Shown here: one piece after another, positions 1 through 6,704 of the stretch | Layout of the letters: every line of letters starts with the position of its first letter | Numbering within the stretch: the first letter of the stretch is position 1 | Source: CAZLXG01 sp964563585 | GTDB lineage: Bacteria > Bacteroidota > Bacteroidia > Flavobacteriales > Flavobacteriaceae | Direction: 5' to 3' | Length of the DNA stretch: 20,256 bases | Assembly: GCA_964563585.1 (NCBI GenBank) | Contig: CAZLXG010000040.1 | Span: forward strand, 1 to 20,256 | The notes under the pieces: generated by a model | Seen by the model: only the letters and a program-made list of their open reading frames with translations | Told to the model about the DNA's origin: nothing | Databases searched by the model: none | Made by a program: the position numbers and the translations under genes

Positions 1-12
1 GTTACGACACAT
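1..12 (-). CDS. Possible start of a next gene, cut by the left window edge
   Basis: The TAA stop of the upstream pentein gene overlaps an ATG by one base (TAATG), leaving four in-frame codons, Met-Cys-Arg-Asn, before the window ends. Such overlaps are typical of translationally coupled genes, and the same arrangement joins rplC and rplD in this window. In flavobacteria a second pentein-type hydrolase often lies next to this kind of gene, but nothing here shows what the product is. It could equally be a chance ATG. Confidence 0.3.
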
Positions 13-926
13 TAATCCCGAATTAAAGGCAATGTAGAACAACGCAACAAACCTTCTTGTTTAGCTATTTCGGCATAAGGAACTTCTTCAACTGTAAAAC
101 CTTGTTCACGTAACCATGTGTTTAAACGTGTAAAGTTTTTTTCAGAAATAATTACATCTTCTGATATTGAAAACACATTACTATTCATATTATACATTTC
201 GTCTTTTGTGATTTCAAAAATATTGTCTTTTCCAAAAAAATCAACTAACCACTTATATTCACCTTCTACTAAAAATCCATTTTTATGCAAAATAGCTTTG
301 TCTTTTCCTATAGGTTGAAAACAACAATCTAAATGCAATGCATTTTCTTTTGCATTGGTATTAGATTTTCTAAGTTCAAAAGATTTCACTATTTTCTCTG
401 GAAACAATTCTTGTATAGCAATTACCGCATCCATATTGGTACGCGCTGTAATATAATCTGGGTAATCTTCACCTGAATACGTACCAATAAAAATATAATC
501 GTTCCACGGCATCACATCTCCACCTTCAACATGACATTCTTCAGGTAGTATAATTCTATTTTTTATATCTATCTGATTGCAAACGTATTGTATCGCCTCA
601 ACTTCTTCTTCTCTATTTGGCAAAATATTAGCTTTTATTATTTTATCTTCTATTACAAAAGCTATATCTCTTGAAAATATCTGATTGTAATCTTTTATAA
701 CTTCTGGTCTGTAAACTTTAATATCATATTTTTTAAAAATAGTAGCAACAGCTTCCATTTCTAAAATCATATCTACTTCTTTAGGGTATGTTCCCGCAAG
801 TACGTGTTCAATACTCTTAGGGTCATAACAATCTTCCACTTTTGGTGTAGTTCCATTACTTTCAGATGTTCCTAAAATCACAGCACGTAAACGCGACGTT
901 TCGTTTTTTATATTCAGCTTTAGCAT
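12..926 (-). CDS. Pentein-fold guanidine-modifying enzyme (DDAH / arginine deiminase-like)
   Basis: A 304-residue cytosolic protein of the guanidino-group-modifying (pentein) superfamily, whose members hydrolyse or transfer amidino groups of arginine, citrulline or methylarginines through a covalent Cys intermediate. Visible motifs fit the family: a SRD motif at residues 85-87, EGGD at 134-137 (acidic substrate-binding residues), LHLD with the probable catalytic His198, and LRCSTLPL near the C-terminus with the probable catalytic Cys296. Length and completeness are normal. No signal peptide is visible. The exact substrate cannot be read from sequence: dimethylarginine dimethylaminohydrolase, arginine deiminase-like and citrulline-utilisation enzymes all look like this. 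It lies 64 bases downstream of gltA but behind a terminator hairpin, and a perfect Bacteroidota -7 element lies just before the ATG, so it is probably transcribed on its own, perhaps with a following gene at the left edge. Confidence 0.8.
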   Translation of the reverse strand: MLKLNIKNETSRLRAVILGTSESNGTTPKVEDCYDPKSIEHVLAGTYPKEVDMILEMEAVATIFKKYDIKVYRPEVIKDYNQIFSRDIAFVIEDKIIKANILPNREEEVEAIQYVCNQIDIKNRIILPEECHVEGGDVMPWNDYIFIGTYSGEDYPDYITARTNMDAVIAIQELFPEKIVKSFELRKSNTNAKENALHLDCCFQPIGKDKAILHKNGFLVEGEYKWLVDFFGKDNIFEITKDEMYNMNSNVFSISEDVIISEKNFTRLNTWLREQGFTVEEVPYAEIAKQEGLLRCSTLPLIRD

Positions 927-930
927 ATTG

Positions 931-938
931 CAAATATA
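931..938 (-). promoter_or_regulatory. Candidate -7 promoter element (TATATTTG) for the pentein gene
   Basis: The minus strand reads TATATTTG, a full match to the Bacteroidota consensus TAnnTTTG. Only four bases separate it from the ATG at 926, so transcription would start at or within a base or so of the start codon, giving a leaderless or nearly leaderless mRNA. No clear TTG element is visible at -33; that region is occupied by the gltA terminator stem. The motif match is seen; promoter function is inferred. Confidence 0.4.
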
Positions 939-968
939 AAAAAAGCTTCATAGTAAACTATGAAGCTT
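938..968 (-). terminator. Intrinsic terminator of gltA
   Basis: The arms AAGCTTCATAGT (943-954) and ACTATGAAGCTT (957-968) are perfectly complementary over 12 bases around a 2-base centre (in practice 10-11 pairs with a 4-6 base loop). On the minus strand the stem is followed by a run of seven T. It sits 22 bases past the gltA stop codon, which fits Rho-independent termination. The plus-strand side has no T run, so the signal is directional. Confidence 0.82.
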
Positions 969-990
969 GATTATAATAAAAAATTAACTT

Positions 991-2277
991 TTATCTTTTA
1001 TTTATATCTATAAAATCTCTTTGAGTTTCGCCAATATACATTTGTCTTGGTCTTCCAATTGGTTCTTTACGTAAACGCATTTCACGCCATTGTGCAATCC
1101 AACCTGGTAAACGTCCTAAAGCAAACATAACGGTAAACATATCTGTTGGAATACCCATACCTCTGTAAATAATACCTGAATAAAAATCTACATTAGGATA
1201 CAATTTACGCTTCACAAAATATTCATCATTTAAAGCTTCTTGCTCTAGCCCTTTTGCTATATCTAAAATAGGGTCATCGACTCCTAAATCACCTAAAACT
1301 TCATCCGCTGCTACTTTTATGATTTTTGCTCTTGGGTCAAAATTTTTATAAACACGATGTCCAAAGCCCATTAAACGAAATGGGTCTTCTTTATCTTTTG
1401 CTTTAGCCATATACTTTTTAGTATCGCCATCATCTTCTTTAATTCCTTCAAGCATTTCTAACACTGCCTGATTTGCACCTCCATGAAGTGGTCCCCAAAG
1501 CGCAGAAATTCCTGCAGAAATAGATGCAAATAATCCTGCGTGAGATGAGCCTACAATTCTAACAGTAGATGTTGAACAGTTTTGCTCATGATCGGCATGT
1601 AAGATTAATAGCTTGTCTAAAGCTTCCACTAAAATTTCATTTTGAACATAGTCTTCATTTGGTTTTTTAAACATCATTTTCAAGACATTTTCTACATAAC
1701 CTAAATTATTATCGCCGTAATCTAACGGCAAACCTTGTTTCTTACGAAGTGTCCATGCTACTAATACAGGAAATTTACCCAATATTTTCACAACAGAATT
1801 GTACATATCTTCTTCTGAAGATGCATCGACTGAATTAGGATTGAATGCTGTTAACGCACTTGTTAACGATGATAACACACCCATTGGATGTGCAGATTTT
1901 GGAAACGCATCTACAATTTTTCTAATATCATCATCAACTAAAGAGTTTTCTTTAATATCATTATGAAATTTTTCGTTTTGCTCTTTTGTTGGAAGCTCTC
2001 CAAATATTAATAAGTATGCTACTTCTAAAAAATCTGCTTTTTCAGCTAATTCTTCAATACTATAACCTCTATATCTTAAAATTCCTTTTTCTCCATCTAG
2101 AAATGTAATACCGCTTTCACAAGCACCTGTATTTTTGTAACCTGGATCTAAAGTAGTTACGCCTCTAGTTACGCCTCTAAGCGTTTTAATATCAATTGCA
2201 ACTTCATTTTCAGTTCCTACAATTATAGGAAACTCGTATTTCTCACCATTTATTTCTAAGGTAGCAGTATTTGCCAT
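991..2277 (-). CDS. gltA: Citrate synthase
   Basis: Condenses oxaloacetate and acetyl-CoA to citrate, the entry step of the citric acid cycle, in the cytosol. The 428-residue length is that of the larger, hexameric type II enzymes of Gram-negative bacteria. The three catalytic residues are all visible: His265 in GPLHGGANQ, His307 in the GFGHRVYKNFDPRA signature, and Asp364 in YPNVDFYSG. The N-terminal small beta domain (about residues 1-50) typical of the Gram-negative form is present. It is preceded by a 171-base gap holding the eno terminator and an 11-base inverted repeat, and followed by its own terminator, so it is probably a single-gene unit. No perfect TAnnTTTG promoter element is visible upstream; TAAAATTG at 2366-2373 and TAAATTAG at about 2312-2319 are one-mismatch candidates. 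Confidence 0.97.
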   Translation of the reverse strand: MANTATLEINGEKYEFPIIVGTENEVAIDIKTLRGVTRGVTTLDPGYKNTGACESGITFLDGEKGILRYRGYSIEELAEKADFLEVAYLLIFGELPTKEQNEKFHNDIKENSLVDDDIRKIVDAFPKSAHPMGVLSSLTSALTAFNPNSVDASSEEDMYNSVVKILGKFPVLVAWTLRKKQGLPLDYGDNNLGYVENVLKMMFKKPNEDYVQNEILVEALDKLLILHADHEQNCSTSTVRIVGSSHAGLFASISAGISALWGPLHGGANQAVLEMLEGIKEDDGDTKKYMAKAKDKEDPFRLMGFGHRVYKNFDPRAKIIKVAADEVLGDLGVDDPILDIAKGLEQEALNDEYFVKRKLYPNVDFYSGIIYRGMGIPTDMFTVMFALGRLPGWIAQWREMRLRKEPIGRPRQMYIGETQRDFIDINKR

Positions 2278-2363
2278 ATTTCTAAGTAATTTATTTGTTT
2301 TTTTGCGGAATGCTAATTTACGAAATATCTCACTATTTATAAAGCTTCACGGCTAATGATTTA

Positions 2364-2390
2364 ATCAATTTTAGTATTGCTAAAATTGAT
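2364..2390. repeat. 11-5-11 inverted repeat upstream of gltA
   Basis: ATCAATTTTAG (2364-2374) and CTAAAATTGAT (2380-2390) are perfect reverse complements around TATTG. It lies between the eno terminator and the gltA start (about 87 bases upstream of the ATG). No T run follows on either strand, so it does not look like a terminator. One arm overlaps a near-match to the -7 promoter motif. It could be an operator, a leader hairpin or an unrelated palindrome; function is not shown by the sequence. Confidence 0.5.
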
Positions 2391-2395
2391 ACCAT

Positions 2396-2427
2396 AAAAA
2401 AAGCGATTATTAAAAAAATAATCGCTT
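2396..2427 (-). terminator. Intrinsic terminator of eno
   Basis: AAGCGATTATT (2401-2411) and AATAATCGCTT (2417-2427) form a perfect 11-base stem around a five-base loop. On the minus strand the stem runs into a T tract (2402 down to 2396). It begins 21 bases after the eno stop codon. A textbook Rho-independent terminator for eno, directional to the minus strand. Confidence 0.87.
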
Positions 2428-2448
2428 TACTATAAAATAGAATTTTAT

Positions 2449-3741
2449 TTATTTTATTTTGAATGCATTTTCTTGAGGAAAATAAGCAGTATCTCCTAAT
2501 TCTTCTTCTATACGAAGCAATTGATTGTACTTAGCCATTCTATCACTACGAGATAATGACCCTGTTTTTATTTGTCCTGTATTTAATGCTACAGCTAAAT
2601 CTGCTATTGTATTATCTTCAGTTTCTCCAGAACGATGAGACATTACAGATGTATAACCTGCATTATGCGCCATGTTAACTGCTGCAATAGTTTCAGTTAA
2701 AGTTCCTATTTGGTTTACTTTAATTAAAATTGAATTTGCAATGCCGTTTTTAATACCTTTTGATAAACGCTCAACATTAGTAACAAATAAATCATCACCT
2801 ACTAATTGCACTTTATTACCAATTAACTCAGTTAAATATTTCCATCCTTCCCAGTCATTTTCATCCATACCATCTTCAATAGAAATAATAGGGTATTTTG
2901 CGGCAAGTTCTGCTAAATAATCAGCTTGTTCTTTACTAGTTCTTACAACTCCTGATTCACCTTCAAATTTAGTATAATTATATTGCCCATTTTCATAAAA
3001 TTCTGCGGCAGCACAATCTAAAGAAATCAGTACTTCATCACCAAATTTGTATCCTGCATTTTCAACAGCTTGAGCAATAGTTTCTAAAGCGTCTTCAGTT
3101 CCTCCTGTTAAGTTTGGAGCAAACCCACCTTCATCACCAACAGCAGTACTTAAACCTCTATCGTGTAATACTTTTTTAAGGTTATGAAAAATCTCAGTTC
3201 CCATTTGCATGGCATGAGTAAAGTTTTTAGCTTTTACCGGCATTACCATAAATTCTTGAAACGCAATTGGGGCATCACTGTGTGAACCACCATTAATGAT
3301 ATTCATCATTGGTAACGGAAGTGTATTAGCAGAAACACCTCCTACATAACGATATAAAGGTAAACCTAGCTCGTTTGCTGCTGCTTTAGCAACCGCTAAA
3401 GAAACACCTAAAATAGCGTTAGCACCTAATTTTGATTTGTTTGGTGTACCATCTAAATCAATCATTATTTGATCAATTAGATTTTGTTCAAAAATAGAAA
3501 CTCCTAAAAGTTCCTTAGCAATAATTAAGTTTACATTATCTACTGCTTTAGAAACACCTTTTCCCATATAAGCTTTTCCACCATCGCGTAACTCTACAGC
3601 TTCGTGTTCTCCTGTTGAAGCGCCAGACGGTACTGCAGCTCTTCCTAAAACATTATTTTCTGTAACAACATCTACTTCTACTGTTGGGTTTCCTCTAGAA
3701 TCTAGAATTTGTCTTGCGTGAATATTAATTATTATACTCAT
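2449..3741 (-). CDS. eno: Enolase (phosphopyruvate hydratase)
   Basis: Interconverts 2-phosphoglycerate and phosphoenolpyruvate in glycolysis and gluconeogenesis; a cytosolic Mg-dependent enzyme. The 430-residue length is standard. Key residues are in place: the mobile loop SGASTGEHEA (about 40-49), the catalytic acid Glu204 in GDEGGFAPN, metal ligands Asp242, Glu289 and Asp316, the catalytic base Lys341 in ILIKVNQIGT, and the signature MSHRSGETED at about 367-376. The start Met is followed by the usual beta strand and the ARQILDSRGNPTVE segment, supporting this start. It stands between the carA hairpin and its own terminator, with two perfect -7 promoter motifs upstream, so it is probably an independent unit with strong expression. 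Confidence 0.98.
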   Translation of the reverse strand: MSIIINIHARQILDSRGNPTVEVDVVTENNVLGRAAVPSGASTGEHEAVELRDGGKAYMGKGVSKAVDNVNLIIAKELLGVSIFEQNLIDQIMIDLDGTPNKSKLGANAILGVSLAVAKAAANELGLPLYRYVGGVSANTLPLPMMNIINGGSHSDAPIAFQEFMVMPVKAKNFTHAMQMGTEIFHNLKKVLHDRGLSTAVGDEGGFAPNLTGGTEDALETIAQAVENAGYKFGDEVLISLDCAAAEFYENGQYNYTKFEGESGVVRTSKEQADYLAELAAKYPIISIEDGMDENDWEGWKYLTELIGNKVQLVGDDLFVTNVERLSKGIKNGIANSILIKVNQIGTLTETIAAVNMAHNAGYTSVMSHRSGETEDNTIADLAVALNTGQIKTGSLSRSDRMAKYNQLLRIEEELGDTAYFPQENAFKIK

Positions 3742-3770
3742 AATTACTATTTTTTTTAACTTTAATAATT

Positions 3771-3778
3771 CAAATTTA
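3771..3778 (-). promoter_or_regulatory. Candidate -7 promoter element for eno (proximal)
   Basis: TAAATTTG on the minus strand matches the Bacteroidota TAnnTTTG consensus exactly and ends 29 bases before the eno ATG, giving a short leader of roughly 25 bases. No convincing -33 TTG is seen at the expected distance. The spacing makes it the better of two candidates. Confidence 0.5.
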
Positions 3779-3821
3779 CGGTTAAATCTTGTTTGTTTTT
3801 AGATGTTTTAGAAGAAATACT

Positions 3822-3829
3822 CAAAAATA
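3822..3829 (-). promoter_or_regulatory. Candidate -7 promoter element for eno (distal)
   Basis: TATTTTTG on the minus strand is a second exact TAnnTTTG match, 51 bases upstream of the proximal one and just downstream of the carA hairpin. No clear -33 element is seen. In AT-rich DNA such matches also arise by chance, so this is the weaker candidate. Confidence 0.3.
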
Positions 3830-3850
3830 CACCTATAACGTTTTAGTAAA

Positions 3851-3884
3851 TAAAAGTCTCAAGAAGCAGCTAGTCCTTGAGACT
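3851..3884 (-). terminator. Probable intrinsic terminator of carA
   Basis: AGTCTCAAG (3855-3863) and CTTGAGACT (3876-3884) form a perfect 9-base stem around a 12-base loop, 11 bases after the carA stop. The following minus-strand tract is TTTTATTT: a modest, interrupted T run. The position fits carA termination, but it is weaker than the other terminators here. Confidence 0.65.
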
Positions 3885-3895
3885 AATACCAAAAT

Positions 3896-4999
3896 TTATT
3901 TTTTTATACTTTCTATAAATTGATCAAAAAGATAAGAAGAATCATGTGGCCCAGGACTTGCTTCTGGATGAAATTGCACAGAAAAACAGTTTTTGTTTTT
4001 CATAGCTAATCCAGCTACAGTATCATCGTTTAAATGCACATGAGTGATTTTTATATCTGAATGAGCTTCTGACTCTTCTCTGTTTACAGCAAAACCATGA
4101 TTTTGAGAAGTTATTTCGCCTTTACCAGTATTTAAATTTTTAACAGGGTGATTAATTCCTCTATGCCCGTTATGCATTTTATAAGTAGATATTCCATTTG
4201 CTAATGCAATAACTTGATGCCCTAAACAAATACCAAATAAGGGTAAATCTCTTTTTATAATTTCTTTTGCCAATGTCTGTGCTTCAACCAAAGGTTCTGG
4301 ATCTCCAGGTCCATTAGATAAAAAATATCCATCTGGTTTAAAAGCTTCTAGCTCTTCAAATGTTGCGTTATATGGGAACACTTTTATATAAGCATCTCTT
4401 TTTGCTATGTTTCGAAGAATGTTCTTTTTAATTCCAATATCTAGCACTGACACTTTATAAGTCGCATCTTCATTACCATAATAATATGGTTCTTTAGTTG
4501 AAACTTGTGAAGCCAACTCTAAACCATTCATATTTGGCACTTCTGCTAATCGTTTTTTTAATGCTTCAACATTATCAATATTTGTAGAAATAACAGCATT
4601 CATAGCACCATTATCTCTTATATAACTTACCAATGCTCTTGTGTCTACATCTGAAATAGCAAATAAATTATTATCTTCTAAAAACTCTTCTAATGATTTA
4701 TCGGCAGCATCACGCGAATAATCATAACTAAAATTTTTCACTATAAGTCCTGCAATCTTAATAGAATCAGATTCTATTTCTTCTTCATTTGTTCCATAGT
4801 TTCCAATATGCGCATTTGTAGCAACCATTAATTGACCATAATAGGATGGGTCTGTAAAAATTTCTTGATAGCCTGTCATTCCAGTATTGAAACAAACTTC
4901 ACCAAATGCTGTTCCTTGTTTATTGCCTACTGCTTTACCGTAAAAAATGGTACCATCTGCTAAAAGAATAATGGCTTTTTGTCGTTTTTGATATTTCAT
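3896..4999 (-). CDS. carA: Carbamoyl-phosphate synthase small (glutaminase) subunit
   Basis: Hydrolyses glutamine and passes ammonia to the large subunit CarB for carbamoyl phosphate synthesis, feeding pyrimidine and arginine pathways. The product is 367 residues from this start. The class I glutamine amidotransferase triad is visible: Cys258 in FGICLGHQ, and His344 and Glu346 in QFHPEASPGP. The N-terminal half carries the CarA-specific segment GEVCFNTGMTGYQEIFTDPSY. An in-frame ATG at 5029 would add ten residues, but it directly abuts the T run of the upstream terminator, leaving no leader, and the homologous N-terminus as I recall it begins MKYQxRxKAxxLLADGT. I therefore prefer 4999. No carB lies nearby. 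A one-mismatch -7 motif (CAATTTTG, 5019-5026) would suit the shorter start. Confidence 0.95.
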   Translation of the reverse strand: MKYQKRQKAIILLADGTIFYGKAVGNKQGTAFGEVCFNTGMTGYQEIFTDPSYYGQLMVATNAHIGNYGTNEEEIESDSIKIAGLIVKNFSYDYSRDAADKSLEEFLEDNNLFAISDVDTRALVSYIRDNGAMNAVISTNIDNVEALKKRLAEVPNMNGLELASQVSTKEPYYYGNEDATYKVSVLDIGIKKNILRNIAKRDAYIKVFPYNATFEELEAFKPDGYFLSNGPGDPEPLVEAQTLAKEIIKRDLPLFGICLGHQVIALANGISTYKMHNGHRGINHPVKNLNTGKGEITSQNHGFAVNREESEAHSDIKITHVHLNDDTVAGLAMKNKNCFSVQFHPEASPGPHDSSYLFDQFIESIKK

Positions 5000-5029
5000 G
5001 TATTCTTGAAAAGTTTTACAAAATTGCAT

Positions 5030-5063
5030 AAAAAAAAGGATAAACTAAAATAGTTTATCCTTT
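5030..5063 (-). terminator. Strong intrinsic terminator of the ribosomal protein run, after rplQ
   Basis: AAAGGATAAACTA (5035-5047) and TAGTTTATCCTTT (5051-5063) are perfectly complementary over 13 bases with a three-base loop. On the minus strand the stem merges into an unbroken T run down to 5030. It lies 23 bases after the rplQ stop and ends exactly at an in-frame ATG upstream of carA. It marks the end of the alpha cluster. Confidence 0.87.
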
Positions 5064-5086
5064 ATATATTAAATGCTTATTAACAT

Positions 5087-5557
5087 TTATTCTTCTTCAT
5101 TTGAAGCTTGAATTGCAACTGGAGCAGTAGCTGGTTTAGAACCACCTCTTCTACTTCTTCTTGTTGTTTTCTTAGCTTTTTTACCTGCGTTATAAATCTC
5201 ATTATAATCTACAAGTTCAATCATAGCCATATCAGCATTATCACCTAGTCTATTACCTAGTCTAATAATTCTAGTATATCCACCTGGACGATCACCAATT
5301 TTAGGAGCAACATCTCTAAACAATTCTGTTACAGCATCTTTTTGTCTTAAACGAGCCATTACAATACGTCTGTTGTGAGTTGTATCTTCTTTAGATTTTG
5401 TAATCATTGGCTCTACAAATTGCTTTAACGCTTTTGCTTTTGCAATCGTTGTGTTAATACGCTTGTGTTCTATTAAAGAACAAGCCATATTAGCCAACAT
5501 CGCTTTTCTGTGAGCTGTTTTTCTACCTAAGTGATTTATTTTTTTTCCGTGTCTCAT
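5087..5557 (-). CDS. rplQ: Ribosomal protein L17 (long form)
   Basis: Large-subunit protein lining the outer end of the exit tunnel region. The N-terminal MRHGKKxNHLGRKxAHRKAM motif and the segment GDRPGGYTRIIRLGNRLGDNA are diagnostic. At 156 residues it is about 30 longer than the Escherichia coli protein (127). The extra length is a C-terminal tail from about residue 125, first Lys/Arg-rich (KKAKKTTRRSRRGG) and then ending in acidic residues; long L17 tails are usual in Bacteroidota. It is the last gene of the alpha cluster, 61 bases after rpoA, with a foldable leader filling that gap and a strong terminator after it. Confidence 0.98.
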   Translation of the reverse strand: MRHGKKINHLGRKTAHRKAMLANMACSLIEHKRINTTIAKAKALKQFVEPMITKSKEDTTHNRRIVMARLRQKDAVTELFRDVAPKIGDRPGGYTRIIRLGNRLGDNADMAMIELVDYNEIYNAGKKAKKTTRRSRRGGSKPATAPVAIQASNEEE

Positions 5558-5618
5558 GACATTTTATTTTAATCATCATCTTGCTACAACTCATTATTGA
5601 GGAGCAAAATATGATGTC
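5558..5618 (-). promoter_or_regulatory. Possible structured leader of rplQ
   Basis: The 61-base rpoA-rplQ gap can close on itself. GACAT at 5558-5562, touching the rplQ start, pairs with ATGTC at 5614-5618, touching the rpoA stop. Inside, TTGCT (5581-5585) pairs with AGCAA (5603-5607), and CTCA (5590-5593) pairs with TGAG (5598-5601) around TTAT. The helices are short (4-5 pairs). It could be a control or processing element, or chance in AT-rich DNA. Confidence 0.3.
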
Positions 5619-6611
5619 TTAATCTTTATCTAATTTATATTTACTTAAATCCATTCCGAAATTTAAACCTTTAACATTTACTAGTTCTTCTAGTTCAGTT
5701 AATGATTTTTTACCAAAGTTTCTGAATTTCATTAAATCGTTTTTGTTAAATGATACTAAATCTCCTAAAGTATCTACTTCTGCAGCTTTTAAACAATTTA
5801 ATGCACGTACAGATAAATCCATATCGATTAATTTTGTTTTAAGCAACTGACGCATATGTAATGATTCTTCATCATACGTTTCAGTTTGTGCAATTTCATC
5901 AGCTTCTAATGTAATACGCTCATCAGAGAATAACATAAAATGATGAATTAATGTTTTTGCAGCTTCTGTTAAAGCATCTTGTGGAGTAATTGAACCGTCA
6001 GTTATGATTTCAAAAATCAATTTTTCATAATCCGTTTTTTGCTCAACACGATAATTTTCTACTGCATACTTTACATTCTTAATAGGAGTGTAAATTGAAT
6101 CTGTAAAGATTGTACCTATTGGAGCAGCAGCCTTTTTATTTTCTTCTGCTGGCACATAACCTCTACCTTTTTCAATAGTAATTTCCATATTAATATTTAC
6201 TTTAGGATCTAAATTACAGATTACTAATTCTGAATTTAATACTTGAAATCCTGAAATAAATTTTTGAAAATCACCTGCTGTAATTTGTTCTTGTCCAGAA
6301 ATTGAAATTGAAATAGATTCGCTATCAAAATCTTCAATTTGTCTTTTAAAACGTACTTGTTTTAAATTCAAAATCATTTCTGTAACATCTTCTACTACAC
6401 CTTCAATTGCTGAGAATTCATGATCCACACCTTCTATTCTAACCGATGTAATTGCAAATCCTTCTAATGAAGAAAGTAAAACTCTCCTTAATGCGTTACC
6501 TACAGTTAATCCGTAACCAGGTTCTAAAGGGCGAAACTCAAATTTCCCTTCAAAATCTGTTGAATCAATCATGATTACTTTATCGGGCTTTTGAAAATTA
6601 AATACTGCCAT
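5619..6611 (-). CDS. rpoA: DNA-directed RNA polymerase subunit alpha
   Basis: Alpha subunit of RNA polymerase; the dimer nucleates assembly of beta and beta-prime, and its C-terminal domain contacts UP elements and activators. The 330 residues are full length. The N-terminal domain (about 1-230) shows the dimerisation/assembly signature PGYGLTVGNALRRVLLSS around residue 31-48. A linker at about 235-255 leads to the C-terminal helix-hairpin-helix domain, where LSVRALNCLKAAEV contains Arg269, the counterpart of the DNA-contacting Arg265 of E. coli, and FGKKSLTELEE follows. It lies in its usual place between rpsD and rplQ, but is separated from rpsD by 93 bases, unlike the tight spacing elsewhere in the run. 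Confidence 0.98.
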   Translation of the reverse strand: MAVFNFQKPDKVIMIDSTDFEGKFEFRPLEPGYGLTVGNALRRVLLSSLEGFAITSVRIEGVDHEFSAIEGVVEDVTEMILNLKQVRFKRQIEDFDSESISISISGQEQITAGDFQKFISGFQVLNSELVICNLDPKVNINMEITIEKGRGYVPAEENKKAAAPIGTIFTDSIYTPIKNVKYAVENYRVEQKTDYEKLIFEIITDGSITPQDALTEAAKTLIHHFMLFSDERITLEADEIAQTETYDEESLHMRQLLKTKLIDMDLSVRALNCLKAAEVDTLGDLVSFNKNDLMKFRNFGKKSLTELEELVNVKGLNFGMDLSKYKLDKD

Positions 6612-6630
6612 ATTTCTTCGTTTTAATTGT

Positions 6631-6687
6631 TATTTGGTTGCGCGGTTTAGAAATTTGAAGAATACTAATAAACCCTTTGGACAAATA
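6631..6687 (-). promoter_or_regulatory. Weak nested inverted repeats in the rpoA leader
   Basis: In the 93-base rpsD-rpoA gap, TATTTG (6631-6636) can pair with CAAATA (6682-6687), and inside it GGTTTA (6644-6649) with TAAACC (6669-6674) around a 19-base loop. Both helices are only six pairs and AT-rich. No T run follows. It is noted because it fits a pattern of structured long gaps, but chance is likely. Confidence 0.22.
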
Positions 6688-6704
6688 CCAATATGATTAA
6701 TTTA

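Noticed and set aside
2157..2180. Near-perfect 12-base tandem repeat in gltA (TTACGCCTCTAG / TTACGCCTCTAA) giving RGVTRGVT
   Set aside because: It lies in a variable N-terminal segment; related proteins as I recall them have the same length here, so it looks like chance similarity by substitution rather than a recent duplication.
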